NCBI GenBank assembly: GCA_045634305.1
Contig: JAZQZZ010000048.1
Coordinates: 62,001 to 126,000 of the forward strand
DNA from: HGM04593 sp045634305
GTDB lineage: Bacteria; Bacteroidota; Bacteroidia; Bacteroidales; Bacteroidaceae
Length of the DNA stretch: 64,000 nt
Direction of reading: 5' to 3'
Positions 52,489 to 61,537 of the stretch are shown here, piece after piece; positions within the stretch are counted from its first letter, which is position 1; each line of letters opens with the position of its first letter. The notes beneath the pieces were generated by a model. That model had not been told where the DNA came from and did not search any database. It saw nothing but the letters and a program-made list of their open reading frames with translations. The translations under genes and the position numbers were made by a program.

Positions 52489-54045
52489 ATGAAAAAGATA
52501 CTTTTTATTCTTATTGCCACAGTTGCCATGTGCGGATGCGCAGGCCATACTCACGAGAGTGCAGATGTTCACGAGGAGCATCTTCATATACACAGTTTTA
52601 CGGCCTACACCCACAATGCTGAGTTCTTCATGCAGCACGAGGGACTTGAGGTGGGCAAGAAAGCCTGCATCACGCTCTATGCCACCGCGTTGTCCGATTT
52701 CAAGCCATTACAGGCCGGTGAGGCAACCGTTTTGCTGAGAGCCGGTGGCAAAAGCCTTACGGCTACGGCTCATGCCCATTCAGCGGGTATGTTCCATTTT
52801 GAACTGACTCCCGAGTATGCAGGTGAGGGGATGCTGTATGTTACTGTTGGTGATGAGACTGCACACTTTGATGTTGCTGTTACAGAACATTGCGATGAGC
52901 ATGCTCATGAGCATAACCACGAAGCTCATTCACACGAAGGCCATAATCACGAGGGACATTCTCATGGTCATAGCCATGCGCCACATCCGGGTCATGGCAG
53001 CGAGACACCTGCCAAGAACGGCGACGTATCGTTTGCCAAAGAACAGAGTTGGAAGATTGACTTTGCTACAGAGATTGCGGCTGAAAGTAATTTTGCCGGC
53101 ACTGTAAAGGTCGCAGCAAAGGTTGAGGCTCATCCTGGTGATTTCACGACAATTGTTGCCACAACAAGTGGAAAGGTGCAGTTCGCAGGTAACGTGCTTG
53201 CCGGTATGCCTGTGGCTGTCGATGAACTGTTGTTCTATCTTGACGGAAGTGATGTTACCGACAACGATGCTGCCGTGAAGTTTGCCGAGGCCGAAAGTAA
53301 CTACGAGCTTGCAAAGGCCGATTTTGAGCGCAAAAAATATCTTTTTATCGACAAGGTTGTATCGGAGCGTGAATATCAGGCTGCCGAGGCTGCCTATCGC
53401 CAGGCCGAGGCTCGCTTTGAGAGCATGAAACGCAATTTTGGAGAGGGCAGGGTTTCCTTGAAGTCTTCAATGAAGGGATGCATTGCTTCGTTGCTTGTTG
53501 CCAATGGAGATTATGTTGAACCGGGAACACCGCTTGCCATTGTGCAGCGCGAAGGTGGCGTGAATCTTGTTGCCGAGTTGCCTGTGCGCTATGCCGCGCA
53601 GTTGCAGAATATCTCAACCGTGAATGTGGAAACAGCAGAGGGCGATGTTTATAACATGGAAGAATATGGTGCCGTACCGGTTGTCGGCAAGATGGCAAAC
53701 AGTTGCAATATGCTGCCTGTTACTGTTTCATGCAAGGCTCTGCCAGGCGTTGTTACAGGCAGCATCGTGACTCTTTATCTCTCATCTGTCGATGAGGCTG
53801 TACATCATGTGGCAGTTCCACGTACGGCGCTCGTCGAGGAGATGGGTAACATGTTCGTGTTTGTGCAGAACAATCCGGTCTCTTTTGAGAAAAGGAGCGT
53901 GACGGTAGGTGCAACCGATGGCCGTTTTGTGCAGTTGCTGAGCGGCGTCGCTCCCGGTGAACGTGTCGTGAGCAAGGGAGGTGTGATATTGAAACTGTCG
54001 CAGGGTGCTGCGGCTCTCGATCCTCATGCAGGTCATGTACATTAA
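52489..54045 (+). CDS. RND efflux periplasmic adaptor lipoprotein with His-rich segments (CusB/CzcB-like)
   Basis: A 518-residue membrane-fusion protein. The lipoprotein signal ends ATVAMCGC. An extra N-terminal domain (about residues 20-130) contains several His (HTHESADVHEEHLHIHSF). Residues about 134-171 are a His-rich linker (DEHAHEHNHEAHSHEGHNHE and onward). The adaptor core follows, with lipoyl-like and coiled-coil parts (NYELAKADFERKKYLFIDKV) and beta-barrel and C-terminal domains. The last residues DPHAGHVH are again His-rich. Binding of a metal such as Cu, Zn, Co or Ni is likely from the His content. It is followed by the RND permease after 15 bases. No outer-membrane TolC-type gene is adjacent. 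Confidence 0.9.
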   Translation: MKKILFILIATVAMCGCAGHTHESADVHEEHLHIHSFTAYTHNAEFFMQHEGLEVGKKACITLYATALSDFKPLQAGEATVLLRAGGKSLTATAHAHSAGMFHFELTPEYAGEGMLYVTVGDETAHFDVAVTEHCDEHAHEHNHEAHSHEGHNHEGHSHGHSHAPHPGHGSETPAKNGDVSFAKEQSWKIDFATEIAAESNFAGTVKVAAKVEAHPGDFTTIVATTSGKVQFAGNVLAGMPVAVDELLFYLDGSDVTDNDAAVKFAEAESNYELAKADFERKKYLFIDKVVSEREYQAAEAAYRQAEARFESMKRNFGEGRVSLKSSMKGCIASLLVANGDYVEPGTPLAIVQREGGVNLVAELPVRYAAQLQNISTVNVETAEGDVYNMEEYGAVPVVGKMANSCNMLPVTVSCKALPGVVTGSIVTLYLSSVDEAVHHVAVPRTALVEEMGNMFVFVQNNPVSFEKRSVTVGATDGRFVQLLSGVAPGERVVSKGGVILKLSQGAAALDPHAGHVH

Positions 54046-54060
54046 TATAGTCGTGTCGCT

Positions 54061-57000
54061 ATGCTGAACAAGATAATTAAATTTTCTCTGAACAATAAGC
54101 TGCTGGTTATGCTGGCGGTCATATTGGTGGCAATCGGCGGTACATACTCCACAAAGAATATCGAGGTGGATGTGTTCCCCGACCTGACAATGCCTACAGT
54201 GGTGATACTCACAGACGCACACAACATGGCTCCCGAGGAGGTGGAGCGCCTTGTCACTTTCCCTATTGAAACAGCTGTGAACGGCGCGACAAATGTACGC
54301 CGTGTACGTTCATCATCGTCACAGGGATTCTCTTTTGTGTGGGTTGAATTCGACTGGGGAATGGATATATATAAGGCGCGCCAGATAATAAGCGAGAAGA
54401 TGGGTCTGCTCACAGGACAGTTGCCCGATGGTGTTGTGCCGATGCTTGCTCCGCAGTCGAGTGTGATGGGTGAAATTATGTTCGTTGGAATGCAGGCCGA
54501 CAGCACTTCTATGATGGATGTGCGCACACTTGCCGAGTGGATAGTAAAGCCGGCTGTACTTGCTACGGGTGGAGTTTCCAACGTTACAATCATTGGTGGC
54601 GACTACAAACAGTATCAGGTGCTTGCCGATCCTGTAAGGATGGAAATGTACGGCGTTGCAATGGAGCAACTTGAAAGCACTGTGGCTGCCATGAGCGTGA
54701 ACATCGGTGCCGGTGTTGTACGTGACTACGGCAATGAATATAACTTACGTGGAATGGGACGTACAAGCGATGTGAATGAGCTTGCTAGTACCTTGGTGAA
54801 GATGGATGGCGATGCCGCCGTGCGTGTTGCCGATGTTGCCGATGTCGTGGTGGCGCCCGCTGTCAAGCAGGGATACGCTGCGCAGAACGGTATGCCTGCC
54901 GTGATTCTTTCAATTTCCAAGCAGCCCGGTATCAATACGCTTGAGGTGACGCAGAATATAGAACGTAACCTGGAGGATATAAAGAAGTCTCTTCCGGCAG
55001 ATGTGACTTTGGATACGAAAATATTCCGTCAGGCCGACTATATACAGTCATCGGTGAACAATGTGGGCCGTTCGCTCATAGAAGGTGCCGTGTGTGTGAT
55101 ATTGGTACTGTTCCTGTTCCTTACAAGCTTCCGTACAACAATTATCTCACTCTTTGCAATTCCATTGTCACTGTTGGGAACCGTTATTGTACTCTATCTG
55201 CTTGGCATGGATATAAATACCATGACACTGGGCGGTATGTGCATTGCGATAGGTTCACTTGTGGATGATGCAATCATTGATGTGGAGAATGTTTACAAAC
55301 GCTTGAAAGAGAATCATCGCTTGCCGGTTGAGGAGCGGCGCTCGGCATTGCATATAGTATTTGAGGCTTCGTCTGAGATACGTGCTTCAATCATACATGC
55401 CACACTCATCATCATGGTAACCTTCACCCCGCTGTTTTTCCTCAGTGGTCTTGAGGGACGTATGCTCAAACCTCTGGGTCTGGCCTATCTCATAGCGCTT
55501 GTGATGTCGTTGATCGTGGCAATGACTGTTACGCCGCTTATGTGCAAGATAATGCTCTCGGGTGATGATTATCTTGCGCGTAACGAAAAGAAGAACTGGG
55601 TCGACCGATGGCTTATAACAGGTTACAGCAAGGCTTTGGCTTGGGTTATAAAACATGCACGTGTTGTGGTGGGCTGTGTGCTTGTTCTTTTTGTGTGCTG
55701 TATGCTGCTATTTACACAGATGGGACGCAGTTTTCTGCCCGAATTCAATGAGAGTGCCTTGACAATTTCGGCCGTTTCGCGTCCGGGTGTGTCGCTCGAA
55801 GAGAGCAACAGGCTTGGTTCTGTAATAGAGAAGGAGCTCTTGCAGATCCCCGAGGTTACAAGCACTGCACGTCGCACAGGTCGTGGTGAACTCGACGAGC
55901 ATTCGCAGACCTCAAACGGTGCAGAGATTGATGTCAACTTTAAACTTGACAAGCGCAGTAAGGCTGAATTCGTGGCCGATGTGCGTGAGCATCTTTCAAA
56001 GGTTCCGGGAGTGGTTACATCTGTAGGTCAGCCGCTTGAGCACCGAATTGACCATATGGTGTCGGGTACGCAGGCCGATTTGGCCATAAAGATATTCGGT
56101 CCGGATTTGAGCACTCTCTTCCGCAAGGGTGTGGAGATACAGGAACTGTTGAAGGTTTTCCCCGAGGTTGTTGACGTGAATGTTGAACAGCAGGTTGAGA
56201 TACCGCAGATTCAGGTGCGCGCTAATCGTGAGAAACTGGCTCATTACGGAATTACAATGGGGGAGTTCAACGCTTTTGTGGAGGCAGCATTCCCGGGGAA
56301 GGTCGTAGGTAGCATATATGAGGAAGAACGCAGCTTCGACCTTGTCCTGAGGCTTAACAAGGATTATACCGAAAGCATTGATGGCGTAAAGATGGCGCTT
56401 GTCGATACTCCAAACGGTAAGGTCCCTCTTGAGTCTGTTGCCGATGTTGTGTCGGTTGGTGGCCCTGGCAGCATAAGCCGCGAGAATGTACAGCGCAAGG
56501 TAGTTGTGTCGGCGAACATTGCAAGCGGCGACGTGTCGGGTACCGTGGAGCGTGTGGCGGCTCATCTCGAAAAGGAACTCCCGCTTGCCGAGGGATACCG
56601 TCTTGAATATGGTGGACAGTTCGAGAGTGCCGATTCGGCGTCTCGTACCCTGTGGCTTACAACGCTTGTTGCAATTCTTGTTGTCTTTGTGCTTTTGTAT
56701 ACCGAATTCAAGAGTCTGCTACTATCTACGGTGGTGTTGTTGAACCTGCCTTTGGCGTTGATTGGCGGTGTGCTTGCAACCTATTTTACATCGGCAGTAA
56801 TGAGTATCCCTGCAATCATCGGTCTCATAACACTGTTCGGTATCGCCACACGTAACGGAATTCTGCTGGTATCACGCTATCAGCACTTGAGGGCCGAGGG
56901 CGTTGCGCTTGAAGATGTCATAATCAAAGGCTCCGCCGACCGTCTGACACCAATCCTTATGACAGCCTTTACATCGGCATTGGCACTTGTGCCAATGATT

Positions 57001-57141
57001 ATAAACGGCTCGGCTTCGGGTAACGAAATACAGAGCCCTATGGCTGTGGTTGTTCTTGGCGGTCTGCTCTCGTCTACACTGCTCAATATATTTGTCGTTC
57101 CGGCTGTTTATCGCTGGGTGGTGCGTAAGGGTTGGGTGTAA
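54061..57141 (+). CDS. RND heavy-metal efflux permease (CusA/CzcA family)
   Basis: A 1026-residue, 12-helix inner-membrane pump with two large periplasmic domains. It begins LNKIIKFSLNNKLLVMLAVI, with VDVFPDLTMPTVVILT after the first helix. MCIAIGSLVDDAIIDVENVY is the helix-4 segment, with the paired Asp of proton-relay type. GLITLFGIATRNGILLVSRY and PMAVVVLGGLLSSTLLNIFV lie near the end. Family members export metal ions using the proton gradient. The adaptor upstream supports this. The exact metal is not fixed. Confidence 0.94.
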   Translation: MLNKIIKFSLNNKLLVMLAVILVAIGGTYSTKNIEVDVFPDLTMPTVVILTDAHNMAPEEVERLVTFPIETAVNGATNVRRVRSSSSQGFSFVWVEFDWGMDIYKARQIISEKMGLLTGQLPDGVVPMLAPQSSVMGEIMFVGMQADSTSMMDVRTLAEWIVKPAVLATGGVSNVTIIGGDYKQYQVLADPVRMEMYGVAMEQLESTVAAMSVNIGAGVVRDYGNEYNLRGMGRTSDVNELASTLVKMDGDAAVRVADVADVVVAPAVKQGYAAQNGMPAVILSISKQPGINTLEVTQNIERNLEDIKKSLPADVTLDTKIFRQADYIQSSVNNVGRSLIEGAVCVILVLFLFLTSFRTTIISLFAIPLSLLGTVIVLYLLGMDINTMTLGGMCIAIGSLVDDAIIDVENVYKRLKENHRLPVEERRSALHIVFEASSEIRASIIHATLIIMVTFTPLFFLSGLEGRMLKPLGLAYLIALVMSLIVAMTVTPLMCKIMLSGDDYLARNEKKNWVDRWLITGYSKALAWVIKHARVVVGCVLVLFVCCMLLFTQMGRSFLPEFNESALTISAVSRPGVSLEESNRLGSVIEKELLQIPEVTSTARRTGRGELDEHSQTSNGAEIDVNFKLDKRSKAEFVADVREHLSKVPGVVTSVGQPLEHRIDHMVSGTQADLAIKIFGPDLSTLFRKGVEIQELLKVFPEVVDVNVEQQVEIPQIQVRANREKLAHYGITMGEFNAFVEAAFPGKVVGSIYEEERSFDLVLRLNKDYTESIDGVKMALVDTPNGKVPLESVADVVSVGGPGSISRENVQRKVVVSANIASGDVSGTVERVAAHLEKELPLAEGYRLEYGGQFESADSASRTLWLTTLVAILVVFVLLYTEFKSLLLSTVVLLNLPLALIGGVLATYFTSAVMSIPAIIGLITLFGIATRNGILLVSRYQHLRAEGVALEDVIIKGSADRLTPILMTAFTSALALVPMIINGSASGNEIQSPMAVVVLGGLLSSTLLNIFVVPAVYRWVVRKGWV

Positions 57142-57196
57142 CCACATACATGTAACAGCTACTTTTAAAAGAGCTTTACGCCTGCAACAAAGTAAA

Positions 57197-57215
57197 AAGC
57201 AGGCAATGCCTGCTT
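57197..57215 (-). terminator. nadK terminator overlapping its stop codon
   Basis: AAGCAGGCAATGCCTGCTT folds into an 8-bp stem with a very short loop. On the minus strand it is followed by TTTTT. The arm includes two bases of the nadK stop codon (57214-57216). It also follows the RND permease gene on the plus strand. Confidence 0.75.
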
Positions 57216-58086
57216 AGTCTCTTATGTCCGCACCCCACATGAGCTTTTCCTGCAGGTTCTGTATGAATGAGTGGTCTCTGCTACGGATGATGAGCTGGCG
57301 GTAGGTTGCCTTTTTGATTGTGATTGTAGTGTTGTCGTCGCAACTTTCGTTGCGGCCGTCAATGGCTATGAGGTAGTTGCCGCTACGGCTGCTGACGCTG
57401 ATCTCGACCGATGTGTTGTCGCTCACAATCAACGGACGTGCACTGAGGCTGTGAGGGGCGATTGGAGTCAATGTCAGCACGCTTGCTTCGGGTACAATGA
57501 TAGGGCCACCGACACTCAATGAGTAGCCTGTCGAACCCGATGGGGTTGCAATGATGAGTCCGTCGGCCTGGTAAGTAATGGTATCCCGTCCGTTGACAGT
57601 GGCATTCAGTGTTATCATTGATGAACTGTCGTGCTTCATTATAGCAATCTCGTTGAGGGCAAAGGGGTAGCTTTTTAATTCGGCGCCATTTGTGCTAGCC
57701 TCGATGAGGGTGCGTTGCTCGGTGTCAAAATCACCATTGTGTATTTTGCCTATTATGTCGTCAATGTTTTCGTTTGATGTAGCTGTTAAGAATCCCAGAC
57801 GGCCGGCATTGATGCCCAGGATGGGGATGGGCTTGCTGCCTACGCGGCTTGCGGTGCGCAGGAGCGTGCCGTCGCCGCCGAAACTTATTGCAATGTCGGC
57901 AGTGAAATCGTTGCCGGTAATCAATTCCTGCGGCTGTGGCTGTGCAATGTTTTCCTTGCACAGGAATTCATAAAAGGGCTTGTCCATTGAATAGCTGTCG
58001 CCACGCGAAGTGATGGCATCGAACAGTTTGCCAATGCTTTCTGATTTCTTTGTCTGGTGTTTGTTGCCGAAAATTGCAAACTTCAT
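57214..58086 (-). CDS. nadK: NAD kinase
   Basis: A 290-residue enzyme that phosphorylates NAD to NADP. The GGDGT motif is at residues 70-74, followed by LLRTASRV. FALNEIAIMKHDSSSMI carries the NE pair and ATPSGSTGYSLSVGGPIIVP is the glycine-rich motif. It is divergent from pdxJ, with a 174-base gap. Confidence 0.96.
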   Translation of the reverse strand: MKFAIFGNKHQTKKSESIGKLFDAITSRGDSYSMDKPFYEFLCKENIAQPQPQELITGNDFTADIAISFGGDGTLLRTASRVGSKPIPILGINAGRLGFLTATSNENIDDIIGKIHNGDFDTEQRTLIEASTNGAELKSYPFALNEIAIMKHDSSSMITLNATVNGRDTITYQADGLIIATPSGSTGYSLSVGGPIIVPEASVLTLTPIAPHSLSARPLIVSDNTSVEISVSSRSGNYLIAIDGRNESCDDNTTITIKKATYRQLIIRSRDHSFIQNLQEKLMWGADIRD

Positions 58087-58161
58087 AACTATAGTCTTGT
58101 TTTTCTATTGTTTACAATACAAAATTAAGATAAATTATTATACAATCTCTTTTATTTGTGC

Positions 58162-58169
58162 TAATTTTG
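58162..58169 (+). promoter_or_regulatory. possible -7 box upstream of pdxJ
   Basis: TAATTTTG is a perfect TAnnTTTG box 91 bases before the pdxJ start, implying a long leader. No TTTG box is at the usual distance. The leader shows no riboswitch that I recognise. Confidence 0.4.
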
Positions 58170-58260
58170 CATAATAGAGTTAAAATAGGCTCTGTTGTGC
58201 TGTTTTAGAAAATGTCGGAACTGCCCACATTGATGCAGTCCGTTTATAGATTGAACATTT

Positions 58261-58980
58261 ATGAGAACAAAACTAAGTGTAAACATCAACAAGGTCGCCA
58301 CTATAAGGAATGCCCGTGGTGGCAATAACCCTGATGTGATAAAGGTGGCAAAGGATTGTGAGGCCTTCGGTGCCGATGGTATAACCGTTCATCCGCGTCC
58401 TGACGAGAGACATATACGCCGTGCCGACGTGCTTGCCCTGCAGGGTGCATTGCGCACTGAATTCAACATAGAGGGTTATCCATCGAAGGAGTTTTTGGAT
58501 CTTGTGTTGCGTGTGCGTCCGTCTCAGGTGACATTGGTGCCCGACAAACCCGAACAACTGACGTCGAACAGCGGATGGGACACAGAAAAGGAGCAGCTGT
58601 TTCTGCGCGATGTGCTCAACGATCTGCGGGCTGCCGGAATACGCAGTTCAATATTCATCGATGCCGATGTCCGTATGGCCGAATTTGCAGCAGAGGCCGG
58701 TGCCGACAGAGTGGAACTCTATACAGGACCCTATGCCCACAATTATGCAAAGGACCGCGAGGCTGCCATTGCGCCTTTCCTTGAGACGGCAAAGCGTGTG
58801 AAGCAGTTGGGGATAGGCCTGAATGCGGGGCACGACCTGAGCCTTGAGAATCTCAAGTACTTTACCGATGTGATTACTTGGGTCGACGAGGTGTCAATTG
58901 GGCATGCTCTCGTTTGTGATGCTCTTTATATGGGACTTGAGGCGACTGTTGCCGCTTATAAGAATTGTCTGATAAAATAA
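58261..58980 (+). CDS. pdxJ: pyridoxine 5'-phosphate synthase
   Basis: A 239-residue TIM-barrel enzyme. It condenses 3-amino-2-oxopropyl phosphate with 1-deoxyxylulose 5-phosphate to form vitamin B6 phosphate. It begins KLSVNINKVATIRNARGG, with GADGITVHPRPDERHIRRAD, then ELYTGPYA and GLNAGHDLSLENL. It is followed 18 bases later by exbB. Confidence 0.96.
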   Translation: MRTKLSVNINKVATIRNARGGNNPDVIKVAKDCEAFGADGITVHPRPDERHIRRADVLALQGALRTEFNIEGYPSKEFLDLVLRVRPSQVTLVPDKPEQLTSNSGWDTEKEQLFLRDVLNDLRAAGIRSSIFIDADVRMAEFAAEAGADRVELYTGPYAHNYAKDREAAIAPFLETAKRVKQLGIGLNAGHDLSLENLKYFTDVITWVDEVSIGHALVCDALYMGLEATVAAYKNCLIK

Positions 58981-58998
58981 CAATAAAAAATAGGAATT

Positions 58999-59742
58999 AT
59001 GAATTTACTTACTGCAGTTGTTGACAGCATGGCAACTGATTCAATCGTTGTGGCGGCCGAGACCGTCCAGGAGAACCTTAATGTGCTTGATTTGGCAATG
59101 AAAGGCGGCTGGATTATGATAATCCTTGCCATCTTGTCAGTAATAGGTATATATATATTCATTGAACGTTATGCCGTGTTGCGTAAGGCTGCAATCAAGA
59201 ATCCTACCTTGCTTGAGCGTCTGAACGACAACCTTATCGATAAGGATTTCAAGTCTGCGATAAATTATTGCAATGCACTGAATACTCCAACATCCCGCAT
59301 TCTGGCAAAGGGTGTAAAGGATTATAGATTTGACAATGCATCTATCCGTCAGGCGCTTGATAACTACGCCGGTCTTGAAATTGCAGCATTGGAGAAGGGA
59401 TTGCCGGTGCTTTCTACAATATCGGCGGTGGCTCCTATGTTGGGTTTCTTGGGAACTGTGACCGGTATGGTGCAGGCTTTCTGGAATATGTCCCAGGCCG
59501 GTGACAATATCGATGTAACTGCTTTGTCGGGTGGTATATATGAAGCGATGGTGACTACTGTTGGTGGTCTTATAGTTGGTATCATCTCGATTTTTGCGTA
59601 CAACTACCTGGTGTCGAAAGTCGACAAGGTGCAGAATGCCATGGAGGCCGATATCATCGCATTCCTTGAGTGTGTCGCCGAAAGCAAGGACGGTGCCGCA
59701 GAACCGGCTGCAAAGTCTGAAACTGTAAGAACCGAAGCATAA
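58999..59742 (+). CDS. exbB: ExbB/TolQ/MotA proton channel subunit
   Basis: A 247-residue inner-membrane protein with about three membrane helices (WIMIILAILSVIGIYIFIER; STISAVAPMLGFLGTVTGMV; EAMVTTVGGLIVGIISIFAY). With ExbD it harnesses the proton gradient for TonB. GFLGTVTGMVQAF is the family core. It is the first gene of an exbB-exbD-tonB operon that follows pdxJ. Confidence 0.95.
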   Translation: MNLLTAVVDSMATDSIVVAAETVQENLNVLDLAMKGGWIMIILAILSVIGIYIFIERYAVLRKAAIKNPTLLERLNDNLIDKDFKSAINYCNALNTPTSRILAKGVKDYRFDNASIRQALDNYAGLEIAALEKGLPVLSTISAVAPMLGFLGTVTGMVQAFWNMSQAGDNIDVTALSGGIYEAMVTTVGGLIVGIISIFAYNYLVSKVDKVQNAMEADIIAFLECVAESKDGAAEPAAKSETVRTEA

Positions 59743-59749
59743 TCAGGTT

Positions 59750-60163
59750 ATGATAAAGAGAAGAACAAAAAGTATAGACTCTTTCTCGATGTCGTCCATG
59801 ACCGACATCATTTTCCTGTTGTTGATTTTCTTTATGCTCACATCTACAATTGTGATTCCAAATGCAATAAAAGTGAATCTTCCACAAGGTAAAGAGAGAG
59901 CACACACGCAGCCGATGGCGCGTATAACCATAAAATCCGACCTCACATACTATGCTCAATGGGGCAAGGAGGCTGTGATGGAGATACAGGAAACCGAACT
60001 GGCGGCTTTTCTTGCAGAATGCAGTGAAAAGGATTCTGAGATGTTCGTGGCTCTTTATGCCGATGAGACAGTGCCTTATAGGGAGGTTGTCAAGGTGCTT
60101 AATATCGCTAACGAAAACAAATACAAGATGGTGCTGGCTACACGCCGCCCCGACAGCAAGTAA
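59750..60163 (+). CDS. exbD: ExbD/TolR biopolymer transport protein
   Basis: A 137-residue bitopic protein. The single membrane helix (DIIFLLLIFFMLTSTIVIPN) carries the essential proton-binding Asp at its start (SMTDIIF). The periplasmic domain follows. It lies 7 bases after exbB, and its stop overlaps the tonB ATG by one base. Confidence 0.95.
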   Translation: MIKRRTKSIDSFSMSSMTDIIFLLLIFFMLTSTIVIPNAIKVNLPQGKERAHTQPMARITIKSDLTYYAQWGKEAVMEIQETELAAFLAECSEKDSEMFVALYADETVPYREVVKVLNIANENKYKMVLATRRPDSK

Positions 60164-60972
60164 TGAAGAAACTTACGAAAGAAAAAATAATCGGTGTTGT
60201 CGGCACTGTGGTCATACACGCGGCGCTGGCTGTGCTATTGTATTTTCTGGTATTGGATAATCCGCCTGTGCCGCCATCGGAGAAAGGTATAGAGGTTATG
60301 ATGGGAGCAGATATGGAGGATGCGGCAATGGCGCAGTATAACGAGGTACCCGCTGTGGCTCCTCAACCGAAGCCTGTAGAGCCGGCACCAATCACGCCTG
60401 ATGAACCGTTAATAACGCAGGATAGCGAAGAGAGCGTTGCCTTGCCCGAAGAGAAGCCTAAAGAGAAACCCAAGAAGCAGGAGAAAACTCCAGAACAGAT
60501 ACAGAAAGAGAAGGAGGAGGCCGAGCGTAAGGAGCAGGAACGTAAAGAAGAAGAGGCGCGCAAGGCTGCCGAGAACTCAATTGCAAATGCCTTCAACAAG
60601 GGTAGTCTCATGAGCAAGAAGGGCGACGCCGACAAAGATGAGGCTGCAAAGGGTTCCGTGCAGGGTAATTCGGATGAAGGCCAGCCTACAGGAGTAGGTG
60701 TCTCATTCAGTCTTGAAGGACGCAATCCCGGGAAGGACGGTATTACAAGACCCAAAGAGAGGTTGCAGGCAGCGGGCAGGGTTGTCGTGAATATAACCGT
60801 AGCGCCTGACGGTAGGGTCATTTCTGCCGGAATCAATCCTGCGAAAACCAATACGGCCGATTTGAAACTGCGCGAGGCTGCATTAAAGGCAGCAAAGAGC
60901 ACAATCTTCAACAGTATTGCAGGTGTAGATAACCAGGAAGGTACAATTACCTATAATTTTGAATTGAGATAA
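60163..60972 (+). CDS. tonB: energy transducer TonB
   Basis: A 269-residue protein. One N-terminal membrane helix (VVGTVVIHAALAVLLYFLVL) carries the conserved SHLS-like His region. A rigid Pro/Glu/Lys-rich linker follows (EEKPKEKPKKQEKTPEQIQK and onward). The C-terminal domain (about residues 195-269) has RVVVNITVAPDGRVISAGIN and ends GTITYNFELR. It transmits energy from ExbBD to outer-membrane receptors. In Bacteroidales these include SusC-like transporters, though none are in this window. Confidence 0.92.
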   Translation: MKKLTKEKIIGVVGTVVIHAALAVLLYFLVLDNPPVPPSEKGIEVMMGADMEDAAMAQYNEVPAVAPQPKPVEPAPITPDEPLITQDSEESVALPEEKPKEKPKKQEKTPEQIQKEKEEAERKEQERKEEEARKAAENSIANAFNKGSLMSKKGDADKDEAAKGSVQGNSDEGQPTGVGVSFSLEGRNPGKDGITRPKERLQAAGRVVVNITVAPDGRVISAGINPAKTNTADLKLREAALKAAKSTIFNSIAGVDNQEGTITYNFELR

Positions 60973-60977
60973 ACGAT

Positions 60978-61523
60978 ATGAGCAAAGTATATGTTTTTCT
61001 TGCCGACGGTTTTGAGACCGTAGAGGCTTTGGCACCGGTTGACGTAATGCGTCGTGCCGGTCTGGATGTAGTGACTGTTTCCATAATGGGACGCAAGGAG
61101 GTGTTGTCGGCACAGAATGTCACAGTGGCGGCCGATGAACTCTATGAGAATGTGGCTTTCGGCGATGCCGATGCTCTTGTACTCCCCGGCGGAAGTGTAG
61201 GCACCGACAACCTGTCGGCTCACGAGCCATTGCGTGCATTGCTCGTGGACGCATGTTCACGTGGTCTGCTGGTTGCAGCAATCTGTGCTGCTCCCATGGT
61301 TTTCGGGCGCATCGGTATTCTCGCAGGCAAGAGGGCTACATGCTATCCCGGATGCGAGAGTGACCTCTTTGGCGCCCAATATACAGCAAAGGCTGTTGAA
61401 CAGGATGGCAATATAATGACTGCATGTGGTCCGGGGGCGTCGTTCGATTTCGGATTTGCCATTGTGGAACATTTCTGCGGAGCCGATGTAGTTGAGACAT
61501 TGCGTTCTCAAATGCAATTTTAA
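60978..61523 (+). CDS. DJ-1/YajL family protein
   Basis: A 181-residue DJ-1/PfpI protein. The catalytic-type Glu is in LADGFETVEALAPVD and the Cys in LLVAAICAAPMVFGRIG, near residue 98. Members act as deglycases, chaperones or redox sensors; which applies is not settled. It lies 5 bases after tonB and 14 bases before ispD, so it is in the same transcript. Confidence 0.92.
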   Translation: MSKVYVFLADGFETVEALAPVDVMRRAGLDVVTVSIMGRKEVLSAQNVTVAADELYENVAFGDADALVLPGGSVGTDNLSAHEPLRALLVDACSRGLLVAAICAAPMVFGRIGILAGKRATCYPGCESDLFGAQYTAKAVEQDGNIMTACGPGASFDFGFAIVEHFCGADVVETLRSQMQF

Positions 61524-61537
61524 CAAAAGAACAATTT

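Noticed and set aside
52880..53000. Tandem-like repeat in the DNA encoding the His-rich linker
   Set aside because: It reflects alternating His/Glu/Gly codons rather than an independent DNA repeat or CRISPR-like array.
58170..58260. Riboswitch in the pdxJ leader
   Set aside because: The leader is long enough, but I see no conserved helices or known motif in it.
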